Notes under the pieces: generated by a model
Databases searched by the model: none
Told to the model about the DNA's origin: nothing
Seen by the model: the letters and a program-made list of their open reading frames with translations, nothing else
In this document: positions 46,603 to 62,100 of the stretch, piece by piece
Position numbering within the stretch: the stretch's first letter is position 1
How the letters are laid out: each line of letters begins with the position of its first letter
Program-made: the position numbers and the translations under genes
Assembly (NCBI GenBank): GCA_013397865.1
Contig: VZTI01003886.1
Span: 431,229 to 495,228, forward strand
Source of the DNA: Struthidea cinerea
Taxonomy: Eukaryota > Chordata > Aves > Passeriformes > Corcoracidae
Reading direction: 5' to 3'
Length of the DNA: 64,000 nt

Positions 46603-49600
46603 CTGTCTCTCGGCGGAGCAGGGAGGCACGGAGATGCGAAGCTTTTCACAGGTTAGGCGTTTAATTTCTTTGTTTACTCTCGCGAAACCACTTGAAAGGA
46701 AGCACATCGGGTTGGAAACTCAGTTTTCCGAGCGCTTGCAAAGGGGTTCTTGAATTTGTTCAGCAAACTTAGCAGCTCCCTCTGCGCCGTCTGCCCGTGC
46801 AAGGAGGCACTCCTTACTGCTGCAGCCGGGCTCTCCCAGATTGGCAGACAAAACAGTTGTTTTCTTGCACCGAATCCCCTATTTTGCCTTTTATCTATGC
46901 CCTCCGTTCTCGACAGAACGGTATTCTTTCCATTTTAAGCGATTACCACTCAGCCTTGCATGTATGGCTTTTGAATGTCTGCTCTTTCTTGTTACTTCTC
47001 CAGAACTGCTGTCATGCGTATTTTATTCTTTTGCCTGGCCTTTGTACAGTTACTGCCTCGTGTAAGGATGGCAGCTTCTTTACCATGATTTCGATGTCCA
47101 TATTCCCAGTTTTGACGCACGTAGAAGGGTCAGTTTTTTTACACGGAATAGTTAGGGTTTTGTGTCCCTTCACTTGTCGCCTGAGACGGCGTTACACTGG
47201 GGATAAGTCTGTATATGCTGATTTACTTTCGAGTTTCCTCTTGCAGACATGAGTATTTCTGATGACACTTGTATTCTCTTAACTTAGGATTAATGTGGGA
47301 AGCTATGATTGTCTTCTCAGCCTTTCAGAGATCGCTTCCAACATACCTTTTGTTCAAGCACAAGCAACTTCTGCGTAATGTTGGGACATTACTGGGAATT
47401 TCAATACAGAGACGGAAAAATGTATATATCATATTTTTCCTTCGTCTGGTATCTGCTAGTGGCTTAAAATGTTGTAACAGTCAATACTTTCTTTTCTTGC
47501 TGTAAAAGTGTATAGTAAATGACATCATTTTCTCCTGGGCTGGGAGCAATGAAGCTCCTACAATTCTTGTTATGAATGGAGCAACTCTGAAGAAAAAAAA
47601 AAGATTCTCCTCTGTCCTAAATGCGATCATACGTACTTACATCTCACTTTAGATGGCGATTTTTTGATTGCTTCTTTAAATTCCCTCTCATGAGATGAGC
47701 TATTATGGCTTTTCTAATGTGTGAAATTGACAAACTGGTCAGTTTAATAAATTCAGCTGTCAAATTTTGCTCAGTCAAAATTGCTAAAAGCTGTAAATAT
47801 ATTGGCATGGGATTTTCAAGGTACTGAGTGTTACACAGAAAGGATGGATTTAATGAGAGACTTTTTACATGAGTAGCTTTCCAATTTTAGTTTTGTCACT
47901 TGTGGTAATATGGTGGGGTATATTTAGATACCTTTCAACGCAGAAATGATGTATAGCTTTTCTGTATCCACTTAAAGCAGTAAAAGCTTTGTCTTAGTAG
48001 AAGTCTTCTACTCTAAGAAGATACTAAGAAATTCATTATGGTTTGTGTGTGTTATTGCAAGCTGTTAGGAATGGTGCATGGTAAGGAAAATGGTACCTTA
48101 GTATTTCTAGGTTTCAAGAACTGGTCTCAGGATCTGCTTTTAGACCCATCAATCATACTACTTTGAAAACGAGCGCTAAAGAATAATGTGAATAAGCGTT
48201 TTGCTGTGATGGTTATGTAACTCAAACCACCAGCAGTCAGCGAACTCAATGGGTGTTAGTAAATCAGTGCTTAATCTGAGGAGAGGGTGTGCAAGAATGT
48301 ACTTGAGGATGTAGTAAAGAACTAATATCTGGCCATTTCAGTCCAGTCAGTGAGTCACCTTTCATTTTTAACATTGCCTTTTGCATCTACCTCTGAGGAA
48401 TGCAGGGACCAAAACTACACAAGCTGAAGAGTAGGAATTCCCCTTCATCTGCTGCTGTGCGTGCTGAGCCACTAGGGGCCTGTATAAACTGCTCTCATAG
48501 AGCAGATACCAGTGCATGGCATATGCTCACTTTCACCAGACATTTTTTGCACAGGTGCATAATGTCAAAGGCAAAGTTGCCAGTTATTCATTCCTTACTA
48601 ATAAATGGGATTGCAGTTTTTTAGGGGATGTGTATAATTTGTATATTATTTAGTTTTTATTTTTACCCCACTTCGTCTGTTCCCCCCAGTCCTGTATTGT
48701 GTCCAGTGTCAGTGCTTTCCTGATTAGTATGGGAGATGGGGACGAATATGACTCAGGAGGTGCAAATTTTGGGTAAAGGTGTATTTCTATGTCTTCTGCA
48801 TTTCATATTTTCTGTAAGCTGAGAAAATCAGATTTGTTGCCTGTGTGTTTTTTCTATTAGATTAGTAATGGTATTGTTCCATGCAAGTGTAGGGTTAAAA
48901 GATAAACTGAACAGGATTACTACAAGGCAGGGACAGACATAGATTGATGATGTATTTAAACTAGCTTTGTAAGTGTTATGTAAGTTTGAGAGTGTGTCGG
49001 CTCCAAGGCTTTGGCTGGAGCGTAGTCAGCATTTATGGGACGTGGGCTGAAGATGCACTATACATTCTTGAATGTCAGTTTCAGAAATTTAAAATCCACC
49101 AGCCATAGCATTCTTAATAGACATTAAGCAATAAGGTCAAGTATACTTACACTGTTCCATTGTTGGTTTTCAGTTTTTGAAACTGACAAGGCAGACAATT
49201 TGTAAAAGAGCACAGCTGAAATATTTGCATATTGGATTTCCTTCGAAATGAACTTCCGTTACTAAGCTCTTTGAGAATTCTCATTTGGAAGGATTTTCAA
49301 GCTGAATCACAGTAAGGTCATACAATCAAAATGCAGTTTCCCTGTGGTATGTTAATTTTTTAATAAGCTGTCTTTTAAAACATCAGAGTCTTATATATCA
49401 TTCCGTGTTGGGCCAGTTACAGCAAGAGGATATTTTTGTTGTATTACCAACAACAGTTGTGCAAATATTGACTGAGCTTAATTTTCTGAAATGTGTGTGT
49501 GCGCCTTGGGTGAAGTTTTGATGAAATGTAATGAAATCTGCTTTAAAGGTTTTCTCAAATGATAAACATCGGTTCAAAAGTGTAGAGTCTCACTGCCTAT

Positions 49601-52600
49601 CAGTAAACCAAGGCGGTGGCTCTGAAATGCAGAGGATGGGCACTTCATTGTGCTTTGGATATCAAAAGGAGTAATGCAGTAGGGATCTATGAATCATTGT
49701 ATTTCATTTTTGTATATGACTGTGGTGATTTTTCAGCTTTTGTTCTCTAACGAGTTGAGAAAAAGGTATAGATATTTCTTGGTTTAAGTTCAGTGTCAGT
49801 CACATAATGCCATGTATTGTAACAGGAGCTTGCTTTCGTTGTAATTCGCTTTAAAAACAGTTGGCATAGTATGGTCAACATACTACATTTTTATGAAAAC
49901 TCTGAATTTCACATACTCCATGAATTGTTTACTTTACTTGTGTAATCCTTGTATTCTTTGGAAAAGGCCTTAAATAAAGGCAATTAATGAATGTACGCTG
50001 GCAACTTGGCAGCCTAAAGGAAGAATCTGTGTTTAAAAATATTTCTTTGAATACTATCAGGTATTTTCCAAGTAGGAGCAGAGAAGAAGCTTGCTTCTCC
50101 TGGTGATCTGCTATGGTGAAGGCTACAGTACAGCTGGAGAAATCTGATGATTTAGAAAAAGGTTACACGAGAGTGCTTTGCCTGTAAATTCCTTTCCAAC
50201 AAGCTTCACTTCACTTGTTTTTTTAAGACACTGGACATTGATAGAACCCTATTTACTACTGCACAGTTTTATTTCATAAGCTCAGATGACTTTTGGTAGG
50301 TTATTGATAATACTTACCTTAAACAGAGCATGTTTGTGTCTTCTATAAGAAGTGGACAGCTAAAATGCCAGGAAACTAAATACGGAATAACAAAAATTGT
50401 CTGTATGCAAAGAATGAGGTTAAATTGAATAAAATACATAATGCTTTTTAAAAACTTAATTCAGGTTTTTCCAATTCATTCATAAAAGCGACGAGTCAAA
50501 CTAAATACTATGAGCTGGTTTTATATCTACATCAGCAGGTATACATAGTCTGTACTTCCCTAAGATATTCCCTAAATTTACCTCTTTAGGTGTCTTCTGC
50601 TTACATGCTGTGGCAGGCTTCTTCATAACCTTAACAGCACAGTTGCAGAAGGAGAAAAACAAAGAAGAGAATGTGATTCATCCTGCAGTAGAGTTTCAAG
50701 AGATAGAGGTTTTATCAAAAATCAACTTCCCTGTTTATACTTCATAACTGATTTCTGGTGGGGATTCTGTGTGTTCTTTTGAATACAAAGAATGGGCAGA
50801 AAATGTCCTCCTCAGCCAGCAGAAAATAATGAAATTTTAGGCACTTTGATTTATTGTACCAGAGGACATACCCCAATAGCATACTATCATGTCCTGAGCT
50901 TCCTCATAGTTAAGCACAATGGAGTTACTTGAGTTTTTCAGTAATCTTCCAGTTAGTGAAGTCACTCCACGGGTGTACAAATTAATTTATTTTTTGCAGA
51001 CAATCAAAATGGATGTCCTGGTTAGTGCCAGCCGAACTGCTCACATATTGTTGTGGTCAGATAATGCACACTTTTTTCTTAAGCAGTATATCAAATGTTG
51101 TGTATCAAGTAATGCAAGCAATTGTATTGCTCTTTCTTTTACAGTTTTTAGTGTTCTGGAGATTAGGTATCTGTAAGTCAGAGTTCAGTAAATGGTGTGT
51201 AAAATCTGGCTTTTTAGGTGGCAGAATCGGGTGATTCCTAAGACAAATATAGTCAGTACCAACCTGACCAAAACAAATGTGGCTTAGGTATAAATTTGCA
51301 AGTAAATACATATTACTCTAACAAATTTGCCCAATCCCCTTTTGATTTCAGCTTGTTACCTTGGCTTATTGACTGGTTTTACCCAAAAGTCTAGATTTTT
51401 TGATAACTTGCTTTGACGCAGCAAGAGAAAATTCAAATACATTCTGGTAGCCATGCCTTAGTATTTCTGATCTTCAGAAAATAATTGGTGAGTCTGAAGA
51501 CAGTAATTCTACTTGCTTTATAATGCTGATTAAATTTAAAAAAAAAATAGTAATTGCTTTTGGAACTATCTGTAGGCTATACTCTTTTTATAAAACTTTG
51601 CCAAAAAAAGCTGAATTTTGTGTACAAGGAATAGACGGCTATTTCTACTATCTCTTTTTATTGCTACTTTTATTTCTCTCTCTCCCTCACCTTCCTTCTC
51701 CTCCCCACTCCTTTCCCTTTTTCCTAAAAAACCAAAAAGCTAAAACTGAGCTTATTAAAGTTAACAAAGATACATACAGATATTCTGTACTCTATCGCAT
51801 TTTTTCACCTACTTTATGCCACAAAGAAGGGGTTTATTAAGCAGATGCGTGTCACTGTTTCTAACCCAGAGACACGACTAATTTGTCTGTGTTCACCTGT
51901 ATTACTAAACTTCTATTAATCATGCTTCTAATTTTCTTTTCTTTTTGCTTTAGGAAAGGGTTTTCTCCTTCTATGGAATTTACTAAAGGCAGGCAGGTCT
52001 TTTCTTAAAAGATTGTTTGTAGGACCAAGTATTTTCTGCCTAGGTTTCAGTAATGCGACTGTCAGGTGCATAATTTCTTTACCTCTTATGCCACATTTTA
52101 TTAAAATCCTCTTTACAGTTGTACTGTATATTAACACTTCCAGAAATTTGACTATTTTTTCCTTAATAAGCAAACAGCTATATTTTGAAAGTCATTAATT
52201 TGGTGTGAAGAACATGCAAGGAGAGATTTCTAAAACACTGATGAGAAAGTAGGACAGGAAGTTTTATTTATTTATTTTTGTTTGTTTAGGATGATAGTGT
52301 ATCTTAGAAAGCTGCTTAACTACTGCCCAGTGCAGCTGTCCTTCCCTGAAAGATTAGGTTTCAGGAGCAATGATGGATGTTGAATGCCTGTAGCCAGTTG
52401 TGGGGTTTGCTCTGAGGTCAGTGCTACTGATGGAGGATAGGAATTTACAGCCTTACGTCTCTTCGCCAAAGTAACCGGTAGCATTTCTTGAGGGCAAAAA
52501 AAGTCCACAACAACCAGGCATGTTCCGTGCTGAGCTTGTATTGCTGCATAGTTCAGAAAGCTATTCATACTAGTGAGAAAGAATAAGTAGATTTGTGAAT

Positions 52601-55600
52601 AATAAGGATGAGTTTAGTCATGAGTGTGCCCTTTTGTTTCACAGAAACACACAGAAATAGCTACAAAAAGTAAATAGGATGATGTGATTTCATTTAAAAC
52701 TTCTTTCATATTTTTTTAACCTGTGTTAACAAGTTTGGAATTGACACTTTTGACTTTTTGTTTCAATTGTTTCAGCTATGTTTTTTTTTTCCATAGAACA
52801 AATATATGTTAGTGCTCCTCAGCAAGCATAACCAAGGCAGAATTGATGTCCGTCAGTGATGAAAGGGTAGATGTTCATCAGGTAGAAAGTTCACTTTGAT
52901 GGCATTTTGTGTTACCTTGTTTAATTCAGATATCACAACATATATTGCTAATAAAGAAGAATGGTTTAGGTACTCTTACCTGTGTTTTCAGAAGCATTTG
53001 TTGAGGTCAGACTTTCAGATTTTTTTTTGGACTGTCTGCGTTTCCTGAACTGTTGAAGTTTGTTCCTGATACATGGTGATGCGATTAACTTTAAAAAAGT
53101 GAATTTTGGTTGAGAAAGGTGCACAAAATTCCCAGGCTGCTTTATTGTTAAGCTTGCAAACCCTTTTTGAATTGTTTATATTAATTTGTACTTTAATGGT
53201 ATGGGTGGATTTTTCTGTCAAGCCTTAGAAGAGCTGTCCTAATAGGCTGAAAGTCTTCAGTGATTGGTGAGAAAGATTTCATTTGACAGCAGCATTATTT
53301 GGATCAGATCCATAGTGCTTTTGTGCCTTTGCATAAGTGATAGCACTTTTACCTCGGGTAATCCTAGCAGTGGTTAAATTCAAATTCAGACAAGAAAGCT
53401 TAATAAAACACCTAATGAGTTGATTTATAGTATCTCATAAATTAGGGAGTAAGAAGCATTTTGGTAAAGAGAAATACTTATCCAGTAAGAATCACTTTAG
53501 AACAATTCTGCATCCAGGAAATGGCATTTTGCCAAATGCCTATGTATTCTACTTATTGGCAGCATGCCGTAGACTTTATTTGGAAAACTCTCTTTGCTTA
53601 AGTAATAAATATTCACTATTTACCAATTTATTTTACTATAAATAAAAGATGGAGTCTGTTATTAGACTTTTTTTTTTCTCATTTTTGACCTATTTCACGA
53701 AGAGTGGACTTCTGCTCATTGCCATTAAGTGCATCAATGAATCTTGATTAACAGAATTTTCCAAACAGTGAAATTGATTTTCTTACTTTTTTGATAATTT
53801 GAGTGTCTTGGGGTATTATATTTCCTTGACATGCAAAGCCTTGAATTTTTCTACTGCACATGATATGTGACAGAAAAATTGTAATATTAACTTAAAGAAG
53901 TGTTTGTCTTAGTTGATATTAATAATACTCTAATACAATTTTGTTTTGTTAAAGAAGAGTGTATAATCAGTGTAAATGGTTGTTGTCACTAAATGCAGTA
54001 CATAGAATTTACACTTGTTTCCCATTTTACGTTTTCGAAAGGTGTCTTAAAGGGCCACATGAAGTATCAGCATACTGACCAGATGAAAATTTTACATGTA
54101 TCAAGGGAAGCAGACAATGAAGAGAGCATTGTACTTTCTAATGCTAACAGGTGGCAGGGAATGCCTGCAGGACCAATCACACCTCTGTAAGAATCCTAGC
54201 ATTCCTTGGGTTTAATTTGGCATGATTACAGTGACTCTGGAAAAAAAAAAAGAGTGTTAGGATTTCAGCAGTAGTATTTTGGTTAGCTTTGGACAGTTAA
54301 TTTTGGACAGTTTGGGGCTGAATGTATTAAATAATGTAGATATATATATAAAGGATATGTTTATTCTTCATCTGTTCAGTTGTATCTGATGGAACAGATA
54401 CATGTCCTTCTGGGCAGTGTAATCCCTAAAAGGACACTTACTAGGACTGTATCCCATGCTGATTTATTCATAGGATTGCTTTATTAATCTAGTGCACAAG
54501 GGTAATCTTATTCCAGAGGTATTAGAAAGCTTGAAAATAACTACTGGACTTCTTAGAGATGTGGATTTCTATGTCTTCAAGCAATTTGAATTTATTATCT
54601 CAATCGGTCTTTGTACTTTTTACTGCAGAATATATAAACCATGAAAGGTGCAGTGGCCTTAAAACTGTTGTTTCATCTTTGCTAATCTCTGCAGAAGTCC
54701 AGGTTAGAGAGACAGAGATAGATTATCATGTACAGAACAAAAGAAGTATGATAAGATTTTCTTACTATGGTGATGAATTGAGTTGCTGGAAATCTTTATA
54801 TAGTAACCACTGCTTAACAGACGTATACTCTTAAGGACAGACAAGCTTCTTTTTCAGCCTTTTTTCGTTGTCTTTCTTGTTAGGAGAAGAGCTTGCCATT
54901 TTGGTGTGAAATTTTTTCTTTCCTGGATCAACTTTGTGTTGCAGATGCCATTCAGAAAATTAGGGATAGATTTTTTCTGCAGCTTTTAGCGCTTGCTCGG
55001 ATAATGGTGTTAAGATTTATTTCATATTTGATGAGACAGAACACTTGAAAACACCGAAGAACTTGGGAATGGGAGGAACCTGAATTCAAGAATGAAGAGT
55101 GAGATTTTACAACCTCAGAATTTTCCCACTAAAGCAAAACTGCCATATGATCAACGATGATTTCACAACTGTGACTGGGGATGTCCCTTCCCCACCTCTT
55201 TCTCCAAGTTGTTCTCCATCTTGCTTTTGCAATTCTGCAGTTTTAGAAAGAGCAGTTAGTGAAATGTGTCTTCCTGAAGAAATACTGATGTCTACTTCAT
55301 ACCAACTCTTCTATAATGTACTTCACTCTCTTTGGAATGAGTCTTTAGGTGTCCTTTAAATGCAACTCTCCATAAGAGTTCTTGCTTCTTATTGTGAGAA
55401 CATATCTGACATTGTGAACTCTCAAAAACTGTGAGAATGGCTCACTAAACTGGTCTTTTTTTTCAGAATGTCACTGAAATCACGAGTATTGGATTCTTTT
55501 ATTTGTTATGTTGTAGAAATCCCCTCTGAAACCTGTTGTCATTGCAATCTCAAATGCTTAATTTATGGTTTTTTACTTCTGCTAAGAATTATGGGCATGT

Positions 55601-57742
55601 CCTTTTTGCACTGATCTCTGATTTCTTTGACTGTGTATCAGTGGAGCAGTCTTTCAGTACAAGCATTGGTGTACTCATGACACCACGTGTATACCTGTCC
55701 ACCTGCTGCCTTTGTTGAGGTATTTGAATAACTCTAGGCTGTTTTTAAAAAAGTTTTATGCTCTCTTTCATGTCTTGGATAGGATACAACAATGTCTTTT
55801 CCTTCTCAGTGAAATCTTTTATTTTTCAACCACTTCCCATTTTTCACAACAGGAGGCTTTCCACATGAAAAGATGAGAAAGAGACCTGCCCGACAGCTTC
55901 TCTTGTCTCCTTGTGTCTAGAGAACTGCATGAGTGCAACAACAAAGAAATGGATCTCTCTGGTGCTATTCTGGTGGTTTTGTCTCTAGGTGCAGTGGTAG
56001 CAGATTTAGATTTAGCTGTGGATGCTGGCTCTCTTCAGGTACAGCCTGCCATTTAAGTCTTTGTGTTGCTCAGCTGAATTCAGTTTCCTAAATCCAGCTC
56101 TGTCAGAGCAAGTCAGTTTTTATTGAAACATGGCCCTGATCATTTCTCAGAGAATAAACTGGCAAAAGAGCTTAAAGTCCATACTTCTGAGTTCAGGAAT
56201 TTCAGGAGTGTGTGTTCCAATGCTTTCAAGCTCACTTCAGTGCCAGGTTCTCCAAGCAGAATCAGAGCTAGGTATTTTTTGGAAGAACACAAAACTGCTG
56301 TGTTGTTATTTTGAAGCATTAAATGTCAATAATAGACACCATTTGTCACACATTGTCATGCTCACTGTACTTTTCTTAGTATGCTGGATTTCTTCATCAT
56401 GTTTAATGTGTTTGAGAATTTTAAGGCAGATTCTCATCGTGCTTTTCTTACTGATGTAGTTATTATTCCACCTACTGAGTTTCAGAGGTGTTATTACTAG
56501 GTAACTATTGCTGTGGTTTTTTACTTATGCATATACATACCTATATAAAACAATTAAGCAGGATTTTCCCCTGCTCTTGCATTTGTGAATTTTGTTTCCC
56601 TTGGTGTTGGGCAGATGACTGCTCCAGTCAGAGGTATAGATGTGTTACTAGATTTCTGGTGTTGCCTGTAGTTGCATGTGTTTAATAATTTAGTAGCTGC
56701 TGAGGGGAGCTCGGTGTATACAGTTCCACTGTTGGGAATGAAGCCATAGCAGCTGAGAGTTTATGTTTTGCTGAGAGTGCAGGTAACCACACTTCCTTGT
56801 CATAGGTGTTTAATTGTGATTTTGGTTGCCCTTTCTAATGGTTTGAAGCTAATACTGAACTTTTGTGGCTTGTCTGAATCTATACAAAGTCTGCAGGTTC
56901 TTTGAGAATTATGGTTTTGGCTATTTGAACATGCCTTTCTGTATTTGTGTGTTTTCAAAGTCCTGTTCTTAAAAAGAGCAGTTTTCAGAAATTCGTCTCA
57001 CTGAGACCTTGTACTTCAGGATGTGTTGCAAATCTTGTCACAATGTCTTGCCTCCTTTCTGTTTCCAAATAGCGTAGATGCTTGGTGGCTTAACATTTTG
57101 ATTTATCAGTTGTTTCCCAGTGAACCATTTCCCTTTACCATTGAATGTGCTGAAAGGAAAAACTGTCCTTAATCTTCTTTTATGTTTTGCTATAATGCTG
57201 ATGATTTTTCTGTTTTTCTTATGGTGTGTAGACTGAAAGGCAGATGGTCCATCTCAACTAAAGCTTTTTTACAGTATTTGCTTGAAGATACCACAGTAGT
57301 TCTTTAAAAATGCAGAGCCTTCCTTGGGAGGACTGTGAAAATATATGTATGTTCAGCAATTCACTTTCAGATTTTTCCTGTTGAAACAATAGGGCAATTT
57401 TCTGATGTTTCCTAACCAAAAGTATAGCTGAAACTTGACCTTCAAAAGTCTTGTGTCTTCCTTTTATTGAAGCTATAGATTTCATGGCATGCCTACATGA
57501 CAAGTTATGTGAGAGCTATGTGAGAGGGCTTGGCATGTGACTAGTAGTCAAATACCTGATAACTGAATGAGCATCAGTTGAGTGAGATGATGTTAGATTA
57601 CTTAGATGGCAGTCAAGAATTACTTCATACTCTCAGATGGACAGACTCTTACGTCTCAAGTGGAATAAATAGTAATAAATCAGACATAATTTTAGATAGC
57701 TCTATGGTCCTCTATTATGTGTCTGTATAAGGAACTGAGAGT

Positions 57743-57772
57743 GTATATCATATATATATATATATATATATT
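57743..57772. repeat. AT dinucleotide microsatellite
   Basis: About eleven uninterrupted TA units with a short imperfect left shoulder, in the first intron. Confidence 0.93.
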
Positions 57773-59103
57773 CCTTTACATTGTTAGTTTTTAACTTGAA
57801 CTATCAATAGTTTTATAGTTGCATTTTATAGCACGACTCAGAGGTATGAAGGCACTGTACACTTGTGCATTGCAAATACACTGCCCAGAGAGAGAGAGAT
57901 TACAAAGATCCACAGAATGATAAAAACTGGTCCAGTCAGCTGTACTTTGCGAAGATCCCCTTACTGCTGCAGCATTATATGTAAGAGAATCCTTGTGTGC
58001 ATCTTCTGTGGTTTACAGCCTAGAATTTAGTCCCTAGTTTGTCTCATTGGCTAGTGGGATATGAATTTAAACAGAAAAAAATTAGTTGTAAAACACTCTT
58101 ATTTTCACTCTTCCCTCTCATCTTTCACTAATTATCTGTAATTCTAAGGATAACTTTGAAGAAAAAAGTTGTTTACAGACATGTAGCTAAAAATAAATTT
58201 AGGTGCTGGGAGCCATGTAACCAGATTCCCTGAAATTACTAAAACCTTGAACATTCCCAGCTGCTGACAAAATGACACACCAAATGAGAGAGAGGAGATG
58301 TAAGTATTTTTTTTTTTAAGTATTAGGAAGAAAATTGTCTTTTGTAGATTAATGAAGGACTATTTTTAAATGAGCTGCCTTGTGGAAGGACAATACTTGC
58401 ATGTAAGTAGTCCTTGGTAATAAGAACTGTGTGCTGTATATGGCTCACTTTATTCATGCACGTACTCCCACGGTATTAAATGGATTTAATCACGCATCAG
58501 GTTAGCAGGAGCTGGTTCTTTGTCCTCTCATTCTATACAGTTAGAAGTATGAGAACATACATGTGAAAATGTAAGCAAGGACAAAATGGATAAATAAAAA
58601 TGCTTCATTTAAGATAAAATTCAGCAGAGAAGTGAGGCTTGCTCATACTTGTAACCATATATTTAGGTAACTTCACCACTGAAATAGATTACTGAAATCT
58701 ATGAGAGTATGTGTGGGTTTAAAAATAAACGTGTGTGGTTTAAAAACAAGTATACACACTACAGTGATTTATTTTTAATTTGAACTCTTAAGTCTATGGA
58801 GTGAAAGGAAGTAAAGAATGCTAATTTCTGCTTTACACTATTTTTGCCTCTTCATAATGTTCAAATAAATATTACTACCATAGTTGACAGGAGATGGAAT
58901 GGTTTACTGCTTTCCTTGGTTTATGGAGAGAATAGAAGTAATGTAACACTCCTTGATACTGTTTTCTTTTTAGTTTGCATACAGAGCCAGCAAAGCATTT
59001 CTTAAGTATTGAAACAGACACCTGCTGTATTTTCATTTGTGTTCATTATGGAACACTGTCATTTTACTACAGGAAAAAAAATATTAACAAGTAAGAGGTC
59101 CAT

Positions 59104-59121
59104 AACAGGTTGCAACCTGTT
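59104..59121. repeat. 18-base perfect palindrome
   Basis: AACAGGTTGCAACCTGTT is self-complementary over its full length. It carries two CAGGT cores head to head, the core bound by ZEB/Snail-type zinc fingers. Whether it is bound is unknown. Confidence 0.85.
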
Positions 59122-62100
59122 GCTATAAGTAAAATTGCCTCAGGTAATAAACACTTTTTAAAATTTTACGTGATACAGAAACACTACTATAGGCATCACT
59201 CTGACAGGGATTTCTCTCTTTCATGAAACCACAATGTAGGGCAGAAACGCTGTATACCCAGTCAAGCCAAGAAATTCTTCTAATTGATTCATACTGTCTA
59301 ATATTTTTGTGAAGACCTGTTCAGTATTTATCTGCATCAGCTGAGGTGTTTTTGAGTGTTTTTTTGAGTCTTCCCCCACTGATCGTGTTCTGTTTTATAA
59401 AATTTTATAGTTTTGCATAGGGTTATTCACAGTTTTGTTGAATTAGTGATGGAGAAAAAAAATTGGTAAAGTACTTCTGCAACTTTTGTTTGCACTTCCA
59501 AAAAATTTTGCGAACATTGAAAACAGTGAGCAAATTGATGTTTGATGCAAGTCTGTGGTCTGAAATGCAGATATTAGATGGCATTTAGTTGCAAATTATG
59601 CTGTATAAGTAATATATTTCCTGTGGATTTGTATGTGATGTTATTATGTGCAAGTGCCATACTCAGGGCTTTACTAGTTAGTCTTCAGCTTTCTTTTTTA
59701 TCTCCTCTAAGAGTTTCCAGCCTTTTGCCTCAAGAAGCTTTTATTTTTCTTACACTGCCACTCTTCTGTGCTCTCGTCTTTTTCTGTAAGTTAGCATCTT
59801 TTGTACATTTTTATTAAGGTAAATGAGCTGAAGACCAAAGACTTTGGAAGTTGTATCTAAGAGTATGAAGGTGTATTTTCTCTATGTAGTTAGAAGAATA
59901 ATTTTAAATCAGTATGATTTTAACAGCTAGATTTGCTGACATGGACTGATGTATATAGCATAGGCTTGCTTTAGTTTTAAAGTAGAATTTTATTAAATGA
60001 AATGATCCACTTAGGGGTTAAGTCTCCCGGTTTCCTCTCTGTCCCTTTATTTCACTGAAGTCTTTGATCCCTTATATACTTTCATAGAATTCAATGTACA
60101 GGAATTTATCAGTAGAGGAATAAACATTCTAGTACAGAGCAATTAGATGATTTTCTGTACACGTGATAAAACCTCATATTAATAAATCTCAGATGGAGTG
60201 ATATGAATCATGCGAGGCAAATAAAGATAAAGCTAGGAAAGTATTTCTTGGAATTGTAACACTGAGTCCCAGATTTCTTCTGCTATGTGAGAGTAAAATC
60301 TGTCTTCAAATTAATGTTTTTGACTTCTTTCATAGGACAGAGAACCTGATATGTATAGAATCTATTATTTGTTGGTTTCATTTTGGTCTTTTTCCAGATA
60401 CTAGATTTTTTTAAAGCAATGGTTTTTGTAGCTAGTTTGTATTAATATTTTCTACCACTGGTATAGCTGAAGTCATATATTGTTTTGGTATGTTTATTAT
60501 TTAACAATAAACTTCATCAAGGACAACTTTCTACTGAAATATAAATATATTTTACCCAATATACATATATATATTACCCAATATGCCTATATGGGATGCA
60601 AGTTTTTGTTTTAATTCTGCATTTTATGCAGATTTCAGCCTTTAGTTGTACAGACTGCTGTTACTAAAAATGTTATACTATAACTCACGATCAACTTTCT
60701 TTTTATCTTGTACTTCATAGACTGTTTTACCAGTAGTTTTCACACTGTTGATTTTTATTTGTGTAAAAAACGTGATAGCTTTAGCTGCCATTGGCCTTGT
60801 GTTTGACATCTTTTTTGTTGTTCTGCTTTTACGACTATAAAAATATGCCATTCCCTGCAGTCAGATTTTGGCAAGGTCTAGAAGGATTTTTCTTAAAGCA
60901 GTTCTGTGTTCAGGTAAATTAAAGTCACTCTAAGAGCTTTGAGGATTACTGGATCAATGCACATCATTTTACATAACATTTTCATTTCTCGGTACTGAAA
61001 TATATTTAGGAGTTGTCTTACAAGGTACCAGCAGGACTTTGTTAAGTATGTGTGTTTTCATTGTTTAATTTTTATTCCTTTACTGCTGTTTGTATTCAGT
61101 GCACATTATAGCTCTCTGAAGACCGAAAATGCTTTTTATTATTGCCTTTTATCTGTCATGCTGTTTGAATGATTTTACTGGACACTAGTAAACTAGGAAA
61201 TTGATACAAATAAATTACAATTTGGATCTATTTCTGTTGTCAGCAAGCACTAAAAGAAAAAGAAAATATGGCTTCTATAAAAAGTAGTTACGCAGAAAGT
61301 AATATTTGGCAAATTAGTATATGTAAGTTGTCCTTTCTGTGTAGCTTTCTCTGTAGGATTGAAATGTTTACAACCATAGTTGACTCATAAAAATAATGTG
61401 CAACTGAGCCACATTTTTTTAAAATTGATAAATATTTTTCACGAGGAAGTGAAAAGCATAGTGATTACTCCAAAACAGATGGGTTTCTTTTCTTTCTTTT
61501 TAGTCCTGAAGTCTCCTGAGTGCACATACATGTACGCTCAGACAAATGCGCATACACAGAAATGAGAATTTCATGGCTAAGGAGATTGCATGCATTAGAT
61601 TTTGTTGCTGTTTCTGAGCACCAGAAACATACGGTATTTTGAGGCTTTGTTGATTTTTGTAATTATTGAGATTTATAAAATACTTACATCTCTATCAGTA
61701 TTTTTCAGATGCATCTTCATCTAGATTTGGAAGGTTCTGCTGTACGCTACCGATTATTCTACTTTTATCACCATTAGGTGATGAACAATGCTTTTCATTG
61801 TTGTTCTTATCCCGTACATCCTTCCTTCCCTGCTTCCCTCATAGGTTTTAATGCCAGCAGTGTAGCTGGTGTATTTTTCTGTTAACATTAGGTCTGATTG
61901 GTGCAACACCTTGGTGATGTGTGTGTGATCCTATGTAAGAGGCAAGATGGCCAGGGAGGCATTTAGCCAGCTCTGCTGTAACCCTTTGAGTACGCAGATG
62001 CTCCCTGATGGACTGCCCATTGTACTGTGCATGACATAGAGTGTAGGTTTCTGTGTGGGCACCCAGGTTTGGGTAGTTTTAGCAATAAAATTTCTGTATT

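Noticed and set aside
46408..46707. Minus-strand frame with a long Glu-rich stretch
   Set aside because: The Glu run is the TCC microsatellite read backwards; no other protein-like feature.
57743..57772. AT repeat as a possible TATA/promoter or matrix attachment site
   Set aside because: Plain dinucleotide microsatellite with no other promoter features nearby.
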